From Aurantimonas sp965217685 (GTDB lineage: Bacteria > Pseudomonadota > Alphaproteobacteria > Rhizobiales > Rhizobiaceae): 64,000 nt of DNA. The first letter of the stretch is position 1; each line of letters opens with the position of its first letter. Of this stretch, positions 17,579 to 26,960 are shown piece by piece. The notes under the pieces are model-generated. The model was given only the letters and a program-made list of their open reading frames with translations. It was not told the DNA's origin and did not search any database. A program made the position numbers and the translations under genes. The DNA lies in assembly GCA_965217685.1 (NCBI GenBank), contig CBDCIZ010000003.1:1550001-1614000 (forward strand), given 5' to 3'.

Positions 17579-19362
17579 CCCGCCCTCATGCCGCGGCGGC
17601 CGCGCGCGAGCAAGACCGGCACGAGGCTGGCGATGCCGAAGGCGAGGAAAGGCCACAGCGTCTGAAGCAGCGCATAGGTGCCGACGACGCGTCGGTTGCC
17701 GCCCGAGGCCAGCGCCACCGCCTCTGTGGTGATCGTCGGCAACCGGCCCGCGCCGATCAGCACCGTCGGCAGATATTGCCCGACCGAGGTGGCGAAGCCG
17801 ATGGCGACGGCGGTCAGGATCGGCGCCGTCAGCATGGGCAGCCGCACCTTGATGAAGGCGGTCCAGCGCGAGCGGCCGAGGCTTGCCGCCATGCGCTCGT
17901 AGCGTGGATCGAGGGCGAACCACGGATCGGCGAGCGCCAGCGCGGCATAGGGCGCGACGAAGATCAGATGGGCCGCGACGAGAAGCGGGATCGACGGGTC
18001 GAGGCCGGCGATCAGCACCAGCACCTTCAGCCCGAAGACGAACGAGATCTGCGGCACGATCAGCGGCAGGTAGATGAGGCCCGCGATCGCCGAGGGCAGG
18101 CGAATCTCGCCGGCCCTGGCTGCCGGAAACTGCCGCCGTCGGGCTTCGAGCAGCATGACGACCAGGATGAGCGCGATCATTGCCGCGACGATGCCGACGA
18201 GAAAGGTCGTCCAGAGCGGCCCCGTCGCGCGTGGCAGGCTGCGCGACCAGGTGCCGAGGTTGACCGTCGGAGGCGTCAGGTCCGGGTAACCCCAATAGCC
18301 GGCAAAGGACCACAGTGCGAGCAGCGCTAGGCCGAGAAACACCGAACCACCGGCCAGCGCGACCGGCAGGGCCGCGAGCGTCCGCGCCGCTCCGTCGGCG
18401 GCAAAACGCCTTCCGCCGCGGGCGAGCGCCCGGACGCCGGCGCCGGCCGCGCGCTCCAGGGCGAGCCAGACGAGGATGACGGTGAGCGTCACGCCGAGCT
18501 GGACGAGCGCGCCCGCGGACGCCTGGAAGCGCAAGGACAGGTCGGGATCGCTCATCCAGCCGAGCAGCCGCACGGCGAGCGGCGCCGGCGTCGAGGGCCC
18601 GAGGATCAGCGCGACATCGATGACCGAGGAGGAAAAGGCAGCCACCGCGATGACCGGCAGGCGGATCTGCCGGTAGACCGCCGGAAACACGCCGATCAGG
18701 AAACCCGCGATGCGGCCGTAGCCGAGCGAGCGGGCGAGGCGCAGCCGGTTCGCCGGGTCGGCCTGGGGCAGCGCCGCGAAGGCGACGAGCAGCAGGAATG
18801 GCATCTCCTTGGCGACGAGTGCCGCCATCATCGAGAGTGCCAGCGGATCGCCGACGATCAACAGGTCGGGCGGCCGGGTCATGCCGGTGGCGAGCGCAAT
18901 GATCCGGAAGATCAGTCCCGACGGCGCGATCAGGAACAGAAGGCCGAAGGCCGCCGCCGCGTGCGGCACGGCGAGCAGCGGCGCGAGGCCCTGCCGCGCG
19001 ACGCGAAACGCTCGCGTTCCGGAAAAGGCGGCAAGAAACAAGGCGATGCCGGCGAGCGACACGGCGGTGGTGAAGAGCCCCGCGGCCAGGGACAGGCCGA
19101 TCGAGGTGCCGATGCCGGGCGCGGCGAAGAAGGCACGAAAGGCGTCCAGCGAGACGTGAGTACCGCCGAGCACCGGCAGATAGCCGAAGGCCGGCAGGAG
19201 CGCCCCGGCCAGCCCGACGGCGACGGGAAGGGCGAGGAGCGCGGCGATGAGCCAGGGAATGGCGGCAACGCCTCGAACGGCTGGGCTTTTGACGTTGGAT
19301 CGCGCCTTCACGCGACCCCTCGGACGGTCCGGCGCAGCCTGGATCAGGCCGATCTCGCTCAT
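17575..19362 (-). CDS. ynjC: ABC transporter permease, fused YnjC type
   Basis: Inner-membrane permease of 595 residues made of two fused permease halves, each with about six hydrophobic segments (roughly 35-300 and 330-590). Each half carries a binding-protein-dependent permease loop, for example LRLARSLGYGRIAGFLIGVFP in the first and YERMAASLGRSRWTAFIKV in the second. Two-in-one permeases occur in the thiamine, iron and YnjC groups. ATG 19362 gives the cytosolic N-terminus just before the first membrane segment; a 66-residue upstream in-frame extension is hydrophilic and unconvincing. It overlaps the ATPase gene by four bases and follows the receptor gene by 173 bases. Confidence 0.88.
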   Translation of the reverse strand: MSEIGLIQAAPDRPRGRVKARSNVKSPAVRGVAAIPWLIAALLALPVAVGLAGALLPAFGYLPVLGGTHVSLDAFRAFFAAPGIGTSIGLSLAAGLFTTAVSLAGIALFLAAFSGTRAFRVARQGLAPLLAVPHAAAAFGLLFLIAPSGLIFRIIALATGMTRPPDLLIVGDPLALSMMAALVAKEMPFLLLVAFAALPQADPANRLRLARSLGYGRIAGFLIGVFPAVYRQIRLPVIAVAAFSSSVIDVALILGPSTPAPLAVRLLGWMSDPDLSLRFQASAGALVQLGVTLTVILVWLALERAAGAGVRALARGGRRFAADGAARTLAALPVALAGGSVFLGLALLALWSFAGYWGYPDLTPPTVNLGTWSRSLPRATGPLWTTFLVGIVAAMIALILVVMLLEARRRQFPAARAGEIRLPSAIAGLIYLPLIVPQISFVFGLKVLVLIAGLDPSIPLLVAAHLIFVAPYAALALADPWFALDPRYERMAASLGRSRWTAFIKVRLPMLTAPILTAVAIGFATSVGQYLPTVLIGAGRLPTITTEAVALASGGNRRVVGTYALLQTLWPFLAFGIASLVPVLLARGRRGMRAG

Positions 19363-19535
19363 GTCGTCCGTCTCATCGTGATCCTTTTGTCTGGTGCGGA
19401 ACGTCGTCTGTCCCGATCGCAATAGATCGTCTCGGACCCGTGTTTCGTTACCTTGCTTCACTCGGAAACGAAGCGACCGATCGCCTGGATGGGTTCGTCC
19501 CGGCCTCAGCGCTGACGACGGGCGTTCACGCCGCC

Positions 19536-20795
19536 TCAACTCCCGTAGCGCGTCTTCCACTCGTCCTCGATGCGGGTCATCCAGCTGGCGTCTGGCTCCG
19601 GCAGGACCGGGCCGAGTTTCGACTGCGGCAGGGTCGCGACGCCGCGGTCGATTTCAGCGAACGCTCTCTGGTCGTCCGATGGCAGCGCCGCGACGTCGAG
19701 GACGGTCGGGTCGCCCCAATATTTCGGGTCCTCCTTGCGCAGCTGTGCTTCAGGCGAAATCAGGAAGTTCGCAATGACCATGGATGCGGCCTTGGAACCG
19801 GAATTGTAGGGGATCGCGACGAAATGGGTGTTGCCGAGCGTGCCCTTCGGAAAGACGAAGGACCTCACCGTGTCGGGCAGTTCTCCGGCCGCGATCGCCG
19901 ACGAGGCCTCCGACGGGTTGAAGGCGAAGATGATGCCGAGTTCGCCGTCGGCCAGAAGCTGTTTCATCGCCGGATAGTTCTGGGGATGGTCGCGGCCCTT
20001 GCGCCAGGAGACCGGCTGCAACTGATCGAGATAGTCCCAGAGCGGCTTCGTCACGGTCTCGAAATCGGCATCGACCACGGGCTTTTGCAGGACGGCCGGA
20101 TCGGCGGCCTTTTCCAGGAGGATCTGCTTCAGAAAGCTCGAGCCGATGAAGTCCGGCGGGGCCGGATAGGAGACCTGGCCGGGATGAGCCTTGGCAAAGG
20201 CCAGAAGTTCGTCGGCGTCCTTCGGCATGTCGGTGACCGGGCCGGTGCGTGCCGGGTCGGAGAAGAACACGAACTTCGCCCCGCCCCAGGGCGATTCCTG
20301 ACCCTTGGTCGGCCGGGTGAAGTCGGTGGTGACGCTGGGGTTTGCCGTGTCGACATATTTCCAGTTGGGCAGCTTCGTCGCAAAACCGTCCGATAAAAGT
20401 CCCTGCTCCTGCATGGCGACGAAGTTCTCGCCGTTGATCCAGATGAGGTCGACGGCGCCGTCCTCGTCCTTGCCGGCGGTCTTTTCGGCGACCACCGTTG
20501 CGACCGCATTGGCGGTGTCGTCGAGCTTCACATGCTCGAGTGTGATCCCGTATCGCGACTTTACCTCGCCGGCGACCCACTGGATGTAATCGTTGATGTT
20601 CCGGGAGCCGCCCCAGGCGTCGAAATAAACCGTCTCGCCCTCGGCCGCGTCGATCACCGCCTGCCAGTTCGACGGGTCGGGCATGGTGGCCTGAGCCCTG
20701 GCAGGGCCGGCAAAACCGGCAAGGCCGATCAGTCCGGCCCCGAGGAGGGCCGCGAGCGCGCCGAAGGTCCGGCGCTGGCGAGACATGAGGTTCAT
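19536..20795 (-). CDS. ynjB: ABC transporter substrate-binding protein, YnjB type
   Basis: Periplasmic receptor of 419 residues with a signal peptide ending GPARAQA near residue 36. The mature start, NWQAVIDAAEGETVYFDAWGGSRNINDYIQWV, and the later DLIWINGENFVAM and GKGRDHPQNYP-like segments are the YnjB hallmark (COG4134). AGGAGA precedes the ATG at 20795. It is the first gene of a ynjB-ynjC-ynjD operon transcribed leftwards, with hrpB following. YnjBCD importers are uncharacterised as to ligand; their relatives carry thiamine, iron, sulfate or phosphonates. No riboswitch is evident upstream. Confidence 0.9.
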   Translation of the reverse strand: MNLMSRQRRTFGALAALLGAGLIGLAGFAGPARAQATMPDPSNWQAVIDAAEGETVYFDAWGGSRNINDYIQWVAGEVKSRYGITLEHVKLDDTANAVATVVAEKTAGKDEDGAVDLIWINGENFVAMQEQGLLSDGFATKLPNWKYVDTANPSVTTDFTRPTKGQESPWGGAKFVFFSDPARTGPVTDMPKDADELLAFAKAHPGQVSYPAPPDFIGSSFLKQILLEKAADPAVLQKPVVDADFETVTKPLWDYLDQLQPVSWRKGRDHPQNYPAMKQLLADGELGIIFAFNPSEASSAIAAGELPDTVRSFVFPKGTLGNTHFVAIPYNSGSKAASMVIANFLISPEAQLRKEDPKYWGDPTVLDVAALPSDDQRAFAEIDRGVATLPQSKLGPVLPEPDASWMTRIEDEWKTRYGS

Positions 20796-21072
20796 AGGGA
20801 GGCTTCTCCTGGTCGTTTCAGCTTGACATCGCTTGCGTCGATTGCGGGTGCCTTGCGGCAGCCCGGACCTGAACGCCCTTGGGGACCATTCGCATGGCCG
20901 GCGATTTTCTTTACCGGCTCAGTCAACATTTACGACCGGATGCCTTACATGGATGACATGTTGTGGTGGCCAATGGCATAAAGGCAATCGGACGAGGCGA
21001 ACCGCGCCTTCGGTTGACTTCGATGTGATCGACGATGCCGAGCCGCCTGCCCTTGCGATGAGGACCAGACCC

Positions 21073-21828
21073 ATGTCGAACACCCCGCGCGACGAGCGCA
21101 AGACGCTGGTTCTGACCGGCGCCTCGCGCGGCATCGGCCATGCGACCGTCAAGCGCTTCTCGCGCGAAGGCTGGCGGGTGATCACCTGTTCGCGCCAGGA
21201 TTTCTCCGAGAACTGTCCCTGGCCGGCCGGGGCGGACGATCACATCCGCGTCGACCTGTCCGACCAGGAGGACGTCGGCTACGCCGTGTCGGAAATTCGC
21301 CAGCGGCTGGTGGCCAACGGCTCCGAACTGCACGCGCTGGTCAACAATGCGGCGATCTCGCCGAAGGGCGAGGGCGGCTCGCGGCTCGATTCGATTCGCA
21401 CGCCCATGCATGCCTGGCGCGACGTCTTCCAGGTGAACTTCTTCGCCCCGATCATTCTGGCGCGCGGGCTCTTCAAGGAGTTGTCGAAGGCGCAGGGGTC
21501 GGTGGTGAACATCACCTCGATCGCCGGCGGCCGGGTTCACCCCTTTGCCGGCACCGCCTATGCCAGTTCGAAGGCGGCGCTGAACTCGCTGACCCGCGAG
21601 ATGGCCCATGATTTCGGGCCGCATGGCATTCGCGTCAACGCCATCGCGCCGGGCGAGATCGAGACCGCGATCCTGTCGCCGGGGACCGAGAAGATGATCG
21701 ACGACATCCCCCTGCGCCGGCTCGGCCAGACGGCCGAGGTCGCCGACGTGATCTTCTTCCTGTGCTCGAACCAGGCATCCTACGTCACCGGCTCGGAGCT
21801 GCACATCAATGGCGGCCAGCACGTGTGA
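21073..21828 (+). CDS. Short-chain dehydrogenase/reductase
   Basis: Classical SDR of 251 residues. It shows the NAD(P)-binding TGASRGIGHATV at about residues 14-25, the NNAAIS motif, catalytic serine in VVNITSIAGG and the active-site YASSK, then the C-terminal YVTGSELHINGGQHV. ATG 21073 is preceded by AGGA nine bases upstream; another ATG five codons earlier is possible. It is divergent from ynjB and convergent with the FMN reductase gene. The substrate cannot be deduced from sequence. Confidence 0.85.
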   Translation: MSNTPRDERKTLVLTGASRGIGHATVKRFSREGWRVITCSRQDFSENCPWPAGADDHIRVDLSDQEDVGYAVSEIRQRLVANGSELHALVNNAAISPKGEGGSRLDSIRTPMHAWRDVFQVNFFAPIILARGLFKELSKAQGSVVNITSIAGGRVHPFAGTAYASSKAALNSLTREMAHDFGPHGIRVNAIAPGEIETAILSPGTEKMIDDIPLRRLGQTAEVADVIFFLCSNQASYVTGSELHINGGQHV

Positions 21829-22011
21829 TGCGGGCACGCTGATCGCTGCATTGAAGACCCAGGACCCAAGGCCGGGGTCCCGGCTATCGTGCCAGCCCTT
21901 CCAGATCAGACCGTCGCTCGTTCGATAACCCGGCTGAGCGTCGCTGTGGCGGGACATCGTTTGAACCGACGCCAACCGACGCCCCGCTGGCCTATCCCCT
22001 CGCTGTCCTTA

Positions 22012-22596
22012 TCACCCCTGCCGCGCAAGGCTGCGTGCCGCGTCGACCAGTCGGTCGATCAGCCGTTCGAGATCGGTGCGCACGACGTCGTCGGCGAGGC
22101 GCCCGTTTTCGTCGAAACCGGAGCCGGCCTGGGCAAGGCAGCATTGCTGCGTCAGGACCTCGGCGCCGAGCGCCCGCAGCACGATCCGCACGGCTTCGAG
22201 CCCCCGCGACCCGCCGAAACGGCCGGGCGAGGCGGAGGCAAGGCCGACGACGAGGCCCTTGAAGGGCTGGACAGGCCGTCCTTGCACCTTGCGCACGCGG
22301 CTCGCCCAGTCGATGGCGTTCTTCAGCGCCGGCGGCAACGAGTGATTGTATTCCGGCGAAACGATCAACAGGCCGTCCTGCGCGGCGATGCGCTGGGCCA
22401 AAAGCACCGCGTTCTGCGGCACGCCCTGTTCGCTCTCGTGGTCGCCGTCGTAGAGCGGCAGTGGATAGTCGATGAGGTCGACCCGGGTCACAAGGGCGTC
22501 GGTCAAGGACAGAAGCCGCGTCGCCTCTTCGGCGAGCTTGCGGTTGTGCGAGGCGAGGCGGATCGAGCCCGGCAGGACGAGGATATTGGTCGTCAT
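22012..22596 (-). CDS. NADPH-dependent FMN reductase family protein
   Basis: Flavodoxin-like flavoprotein of 194 residues. The FMN phosphate loop is PGSIRLASHNRKLAEEA at about residues 8-24, and the second hallmark is SPEYNHSLPPALKNAIDW near residues 80-97. Members reduce FMN, quinones, chromate or azo compounds with NAD(P)H. The ATG overlaps the stop of the upstream methyltransferase gene by four bases (22593-22596), so the two are translationally coupled. That coupling with a phospholipid methyltransferase-like gene is unexpected and may be only organisational. Confidence 0.85.
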   Translation of the reverse strand: MTTNILVLPGSIRLASHNRKLAEEATRLLSLTDALVTRVDLIDYPLPLYDGDHESEQGVPQNAVLLAQRIAAQDGLLIVSPEYNHSLPPALKNAIDWASRVRKVQGRPVQPFKGLVVGLASASPGRFGGSRGLEAVRIVLRALGAEVLTQQCCLAQAGSGFDENGRLADDVVRTDLERLIDRLVDAARSLARQG

Positions 22597-23261
22597 TGCG
22601 AGGCGGCCCCTCGTGCTGCATGCCCTTGCGCTGCTTCCCCTTGGTCCTGCTCGTAGATCCAAACCCTTGCGGGCGGGATGTTGACCCAGACCCGTTTTGA
22701 CGAGGACACCGAGAAGACGCCAGGCACGGCCTTGACCGGGGGATTCAGCATGTAGGAGAGCTGGGTGATATTGGCGCCGGGCATCAGGCGCGCGACATAG
22801 TCCTTGAAGATCGCCTGGCGTTTGGGTTGCGGAAACTGGGTGATCGGGATCGCGAAGAGGATCGCCGCGAAGCGTTCGTCCCTGCGTGAGCGCAGCGTGG
22901 TGTCGAGATCGAAGCCGTCGCCGGCAATGACGTTGACCTTCGGAAAGCGCTGACGGAGCTGGCGGGCGAAATCGCGGTCGTATTCGATCGAGGTGATGCG
23001 CTCCGGATCGATTCCGGCCCGCAGCATCGCCTTCGTGACGACGCCGAGGCCGGGGCCGAGTTCCAGGATCGGCCCGTCCAGATGGGTTGTCGCGTGACGC
23101 ACCATCATGTCGCAATAGGCTTTGCTGGAGGGTGCCACGGCGCCCATCGCGATCGGATGCCTGACCCAGGCGGCGAGGAACCGCGCCCAGTCGCTACCAC
23201 TGTCCTCAGCCGCGTCCTTGCTTTGTTTGGAACCGTCTGACTTTCGCGGCGAAAGGGCCAT
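22593..23261 (-). CDS. PmtA-like phospholipid N-methyltransferase, copy 1
   Basis: SAM-dependent methyltransferase of 222 residues resembling the rhizobial PmtA family (COG3963), which methylates phosphatidylethanolamine stepwise to phosphatidylcholine. After a polar start come FLAAWVRHPIAMGAVAPSSK (the family-typical substrate segment) and SAM motif I ILELGPGLGVVT at about residues 65-76. SIEYDRDFARQLRQRFP and a FAIPITQFPQPKRQ stretch follow. ATG 23261 has AAGGAGA six bases upstream, and an ATG 13 codons earlier is less likely. A paralogue lies 75 bases upstream, with an almost identical ribosome site, pointing to tandem duplication. Which copy makes phosphatidylcholine, if either, cannot be decided. 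Confidence 0.75.
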   Translation of the reverse strand: MALSPRKSDGSKQSKDAAEDSGSDWARFLAAWVRHPIAMGAVAPSSKAYCDMMVRHATTHLDGPILELGPGLGVVTKAMLRAGIDPERITSIEYDRDFARQLRQRFPKVNVIAGDGFDLDTTLRSRRDERFAAILFAIPITQFPQPKRQAIFKDYVARLMPGANITQLSYMLNPPVKAVPGVFSVSSSKRVWVNIPPARVWIYEQDQGEAAQGHAARGAASQ

Positions 23262-23336
23262 GCCGTCTCCTTGGGGATGGCGAGGATTGAGGACGGCCAT
23301 GGGTCGATGACGGCCGCGAGCGGTGTTGCCCCGGAT

Positions 23337-23981
23337 TCAGGCCGAGCGATACACCAACACCCGAGCCGGCGGCAGGTTGCGCTTGATCCATGGGCTCGTG
23401 GTCAGCCGGGCGCCGATCTTCATCGGCTTCACCGGCACGGTCAACGCATAGGAGAACTGAATGAACGGCGCGCCGTCGTCCATGGCCGAAAGAGCGCCGG
23501 CGATCACCGCCTCGCGTTTTTCGTCGGGCTTGGTAAACAGCGGCAGGCTCGAAATGGTGGCGATCCGGCTGCGGCCGGCGATCGCGGCGTCGAGTGCGGC
23601 GCTCGGCGCGTAGGCGTCGCCCTGAATGATCGTCGCGGTGGGAAAGCGGGCCCGCAAGAGGACGCAGAACTCCGGCGCGTATTCGACGAGGACGAGGGCC
23701 GCCTCGGGAACGCCCCGGTCGACCAGACACTGGGTGACGACGCCGGTGCCGGGCCCGAGCTCGATCACGCAGCACGGGCCATTCCAGGCATTCGGGTCGG
23801 GCACGAAGGCCGCCATGGCCCGGCCAAGGGTTTTGGAGGAGGGCGACACCGCGCCCATGATCAAGGGCCTTTGCAGCCAGCGGCGAAAGAATCGCGCTTC
23901 GTCGCTGACGGATTTCTGTTTCCGCGGCCGGATCTTCGGTCTCGGTCGCGGTCTCAGCCGCGGTTCAAGGCTTGCCAACAC
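23337..23981 (-). CDS. PmtA-like phospholipid N-methyltransferase, copy 2
   Basis: Second member of the same family, 214 residues from a GTG start. It shares the order of motifs with copy 1: FFRRWLQRPLIMGAVSPSSK, then SAM motif I VIELGPGTGVVT, LVLVEYAPEFCVLLRARFP and SSLPLFTKPDEKRE. The GTG at 23981 has GAAGGAGATGGC before it, almost the same site as copy 1, so it is preferred over the upstream ATG at 24029, whose 16 added residues are Cys-rich and unlike the family. The two paralogues are clearly diverged at residue level. It lies downstream of dnaJ on the same strand; a dnaKJ-pmtA neighbourhood is known from Bradyrhizobium as I recall. Confidence 0.75.
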   Translation of the reverse strand: MLASLEPRLRPRPRPKIRPRKQKSVSDEARFFRRWLQRPLIMGAVSPSSKTLGRAMAAFVPDPNAWNGPCCVIELGPGTGVVTQCLVDRGVPEAALVLVEYAPEFCVLLRARFPTATIIQGDAYAPSAALDAAIAGRSRIATISSLPLFTKPDEKREAVIAGALSAMDDGAPFIQFSYALTVPVKPMKIGARLTTSPWIKRNLPPARVLVYRSA

Positions 23982-24038
23982 GCCATCTCCTTCGTGCCCG
24001 TCACACCGGCACCTGCAAGCCTTTGTCATGCCGCATGC

Positions 24039-24067
24039 ATGTAACGGCTTGATGAGGGCGAGTTCAA
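24039..24067 (-). promoter_or_regulatory. Possible sigma-70 promoter for the methyltransferase operon
   Basis: On the minus strand TTGAAC (24067-24062), a 17-base spacer and TTACAT (24044-24039), 58 bases before the GTG of copy 2. The -35 is good, the -10 only moderate. Confidence 0.35.
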
Positions 24068-24192
24068 CCAGCTTGATGTCCGTCGTCCTTCAGATACCGC
24101 AACGGGTCGAGACGGCTGTCCCTGATGGTATACCCCTGTGGGACAAGACCGCTGGACGGCAGCCAAGCGGAAACCGGGCGGCCCGGCGTCGG

Positions 24193-25341
24193 TCAGGTCT
24201 CGCTCAAGCCCTCGAAGAACTCCTTCATGCGGGCGAAGAAGCCGGTCGATTGGGGCGAGTTGTCCGACGACGAAATCTCATCGAACTCTTCCAGGAGTTC
24301 GCGCTGGCGCCGCGACAGGTTCTGCGGCGTCTCGATCGTGACCTGGATGAACAAATCGCCCGTCTGCGGCGAACGCAACACCGGCATGCCCTTGCCACGC
24401 ACGCGGAACTGCTTGCCGGTCTGGGTGCCCTCGGGCACCTTGACCCGCGTCGTGTTGCCGTCGAGCGTCGTCACTTCGAACTCGCCGCCGAGCGATGCCT
24501 TGATCATCGACAGCGGCGCCGTGCAGAAGAGATCGGCGCCGTCGCGCTGGAAGAACTCGTGCGGCTTCACGGACAGGAAGATGTAGAGATCGCCGGCGGG
24601 CCCGCCCCGAAGGCCCGCTTCGCCCTCGCCTGCGAGACGGATGCGGGTGCCGTCCTCGATGCCGGCCGGAATGTTGACGGAGAGCTTGCGCTCTTCGGGC
24701 AGACGCCCGTCGCCGCCGCACTTGCCGCAGGGATCGGCGATGACCTGACCGCGGCCCTGACAACTGGGGCAGGTCCGCTCGATCGAAAAGAAGCCTTGCG
24801 CCGCGCGCACTCTGCCGACGCCCCCGCAGGTCGGGCAGCTTTTAGGCTGGGTGCCCGGCTTGGCGCCCGTACCGATGCAGGCGTCGCACTGGATCGTCGT
24901 CGGCACGCCGATCTCGGCGGTCTTGCCGGCGAACGCCTCGTCGAGGCCGATCTCCATGTTGTAGCGCAGATCCGATCCGCGCTCGCGGCCGTTCGTCGAC
25001 TGACGCTGGCCACCGCGCCGGCCGCCCATCATCTCCCCGAAGATGTCGTCGAAAACGTCGGCCATGGAGGAAGAGAAGTCGCCGCGGAAGCCGGAAGCGC
25101 CGGAACCCGACGAGCCGTTCTGGAACGCGGCGTGGCCAAAGCGGTCATAGGCGGCCCGCTTCTGACCGTCTTTCAGAACTTCATAGGCCTCCGCGAGCTC
25201 CTTGAACCGCACCTCGGCCGAGGCATCGCCCGGATTCTTGTCCGGATGATACTGCATGGCGAGTTTTCTGAACGCGCTCTTCAGCCCCTTGTCGTCGATC
25301 TCGCGGGACACGCCGAGCGTCTCGTAGTAATCGGCCTTCAT
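24193..25341 (-). CDS. dnaJ: Chaperone protein DnaJ
   Basis: Hsp40 co-chaperone of 382 residues that delivers unfolded clients to DnaK and stimulates its ATPase. The J domain (1-70) has HPD at residues 32-34. A Gly/Phe/Ser-rich linker follows to about 110. The zinc-binding region has four CxxCxGxG repeats: CDACIGTG, CPTCGGVG, CPSCQGRG and CGKCGGDG. The C-terminal substrate-binding domain is complete. It does not follow dnaK directly: an acyltransferase gene and a strong terminator lie between them, so dnaJ needs its own promoter, which I could not identify with confidence in the 182-base gap upstream. Confidence 0.97.
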   Translation of the reverse strand: MKADYYETLGVSREIDDKGLKSAFRKLAMQYHPDKNPGDASAEVRFKELAEAYEVLKDGQKRAAYDRFGHAAFQNGSSGSGASGFRGDFSSSMADVFDDIFGEMMGGRRGGQRQSTNGRERGSDLRYNMEIGLDEAFAGKTAEIGVPTTIQCDACIGTGAKPGTQPKSCPTCGGVGRVRAAQGFFSIERTCPSCQGRGQVIADPCGKCGGDGRLPEERKLSVNIPAGIEDGTRIRLAGEGEAGLRGGPAGDLYIFLSVKPHEFFQRDGADLFCTAPLSMIKASLGGEFEVTTLDGNTTRVKVPEGTQTGKQFRVRGKGMPVLRSPQTGDLFIQVTIETPQNLSRRQRELLEEFDEISSSDNSPQSTGFFARMKEFFEGLSET

Positions 25342-25523
25342 TCACGCTTCCATGACAGTTTGGGAGGCGGCTCCGCCGTTCGACGCCAAGCGTCACGGCC
25401 GGGCCATTCGCGCGTCGCTCAGCGCTCGCCGCAACAAGAACGGGTGCTCGATGTAGGAACGGTTACGCGCCGATACCATAGGCCGGAGCCGAGGGAAACC
25501 GCATCGATCGTGGAGAAAGGCAA

Positions 25524-26795
25524 TCAGATCAATTTGGTGGGACCGGAAGCGCGTCGCGATGCGAGAACCTTCGGGCGACCTCGGGCCGAGACGACCCGCG
25601 TGTCGTCCTTGGTTGCGGGCCGGACTTCGGCCTCGGCCTCGTCCTGGCCTTGATCGCGGGCGCCGTCCCGCGCGACCTTGGGCTTTGGGCCGGCGATCCA
25701 GCCACCGACCTTGCGTTCGTACCAGCGCTCCGAAGCCATCGCGATGGCGATGGTCGCCAGCATGGGCACCATCCAGTAGGCGTAGAACACCGTCCCGTCG
25801 AGCGCGACCCGGGGGCCGAGCCAGCGCTGCCAGAGAACGGTGAAGAAGAAGAACTCCATGACCGGATGCAGGAGATAGATTCCGAAGGCGACGCGGGTGA
25901 CAGGCATCGCGAAGGCGAGAACGGCGGTGGAGTCCGGATCGGCGGTCTCGGCGAGCGCAATGGCCAGCAGCGAGGCGGCCATGAAGACCAGGCTGACATG
26001 GGCGTCGAAACCGGCGATCATTCCGCCGACCGCCAACGCCATCAGGACGAGGCCCGGCCAAAGCGACCGGATGTCCATGACCCGGCGCTGCACCAGAACC
26101 GCGATCACCGCCCCGGCGGTAAAATCGGCGAAGGTCCGGTAGGCGCCGAGCGTGTCCGCGCTCGTCCAGCTGCCCGAGGGAAAAACGCCCATCGCCGAGG
26201 CGACTTCGAGACCGGCGATCCAGACGACGAAGAGGCAGGTCAGCCCGGGAAGGCCCCTCTTGCGAAAGGCCAAGAGGATCAGCGGGAAGAGCGCGTAGGA
26301 GAAGAACTCGGCGCTGACCGACCAGGAGACGTAGTTGAGCGCCAGGACGTGGGTCGTGCCCAGCGCATGGATGGCGAGAAGGTTCTGCGGCAGGTTCGAG
26401 AGCTCGAGCGCCCAGTCGTAGTGCTTCGCGCCGGCCAGGAAGGCCCCGACCGCGATCACGGCGAAGAACATCGTCGCGGCGAAGTGCAGGGGATAAAGCC
26501 GCGCGACGCGGCGCCGGAAGAAATCGCGGTAATCGGCAAAACTCTTCAGCCGCTCGCCATAGCGCGACATGATGAAGAAGCCGGAGATCATGAAGAAGCT
26601 GTCGAGCAGCGGCAGCAGCCGAAACAGGAAGTCCGTCCCGGCCTGCGAGCCGACCGGCGCCCAATACAGAAAATGGTAGGCCATCACCAGGAGGGCCGCC
26701 GCAAAGCGCCAGCAATCGAAGACGCGGAAATACACGAGCGTGGCTCCGGAGCATTTCGACTGGTCGGGCATGCGCGGACTTGGGTCGTTTACCAC
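25524..26795 (-). CDS. Acyltransferase-3 family membrane protein
   Basis: Integral membrane O-acyltransferase of 423 residues (OafA/ExoZ-type). The start shows RVFDCWRFAAALLVMAYHF with the conserved arginine and histidine. About ten hydrophobic segments follow to residue 370, including FFMISGFFIMSRY and the DFFRRRVARLYPLHF loop. A charged tail of about 55 residues closes the protein. Such enzymes acetylate surface polysaccharides or lipids. The start is GTG 26795 after AGGACA; an ATG eight codons in is equally plausible. It is inserted between dnaK and dnaJ, all on the minus strand, after the dnaK terminator. No polysaccharide genes are near to suggest an acceptor. Confidence 0.85.
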   Translation of the reverse strand: MVNDPSPRMPDQSKCSGATLVYFRVFDCWRFAAALLVMAYHFLYWAPVGSQAGTDFLFRLLPLLDSFFMISGFFIMSRYGERLKSFADYRDFFRRRVARLYPLHFAATMFFAVIAVGAFLAGAKHYDWALELSNLPQNLLAIHALGTTHVLALNYVSWSVSAEFFSYALFPLILLAFRKRGLPGLTCLFVVWIAGLEVASAMGVFPSGSWTSADTLGAYRTFADFTAGAVIAVLVQRRVMDIRSLWPGLVLMALAVGGMIAGFDAHVSLVFMAASLLAIALAETADPDSTAVLAFAMPVTRVAFGIYLLHPVMEFFFFTVLWQRWLGPRVALDGTVFYAYWMVPMLATIAIAMASERWYERKVGGWIAGPKPKVARDGARDQGQDEAEAEVRPATKDDTRVVSARGRPKVLASRRASGPTKLI

Positions 26796-26960
26796 CTGTC
26801 CTGCTCACAGGCCAGTGTCGTCCATCGACGATGCATGTTCGACAATGCATTCTCCGGCCAGACACACTGGTATGCAAGGCGAGGCTTGGAGCGCGGTTAA
26901 CGCCGGCGGACGGGGACGATCGCCGCGTTTGCCGAAGCCTGTACCGGTGTCCTCGTCACG

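Noticed and set aside
17575..19560. Longer upstream start for the ynjC-type permease (66 extra residues), and similar extensions of actS, folC and MipA/OmpV.
   Set aside because: The added residues are hydrophilic and unlike the families. The chosen starts give typical N-termini or have better ribosome sites.
20796..21072. A thiamine-pyrophosphate riboswitch before the ynjBCD-type importer.
   Set aside because: I could not find the conserved CTGAGA and core helices; the receptor is YnjB-like, not ThiB-like.
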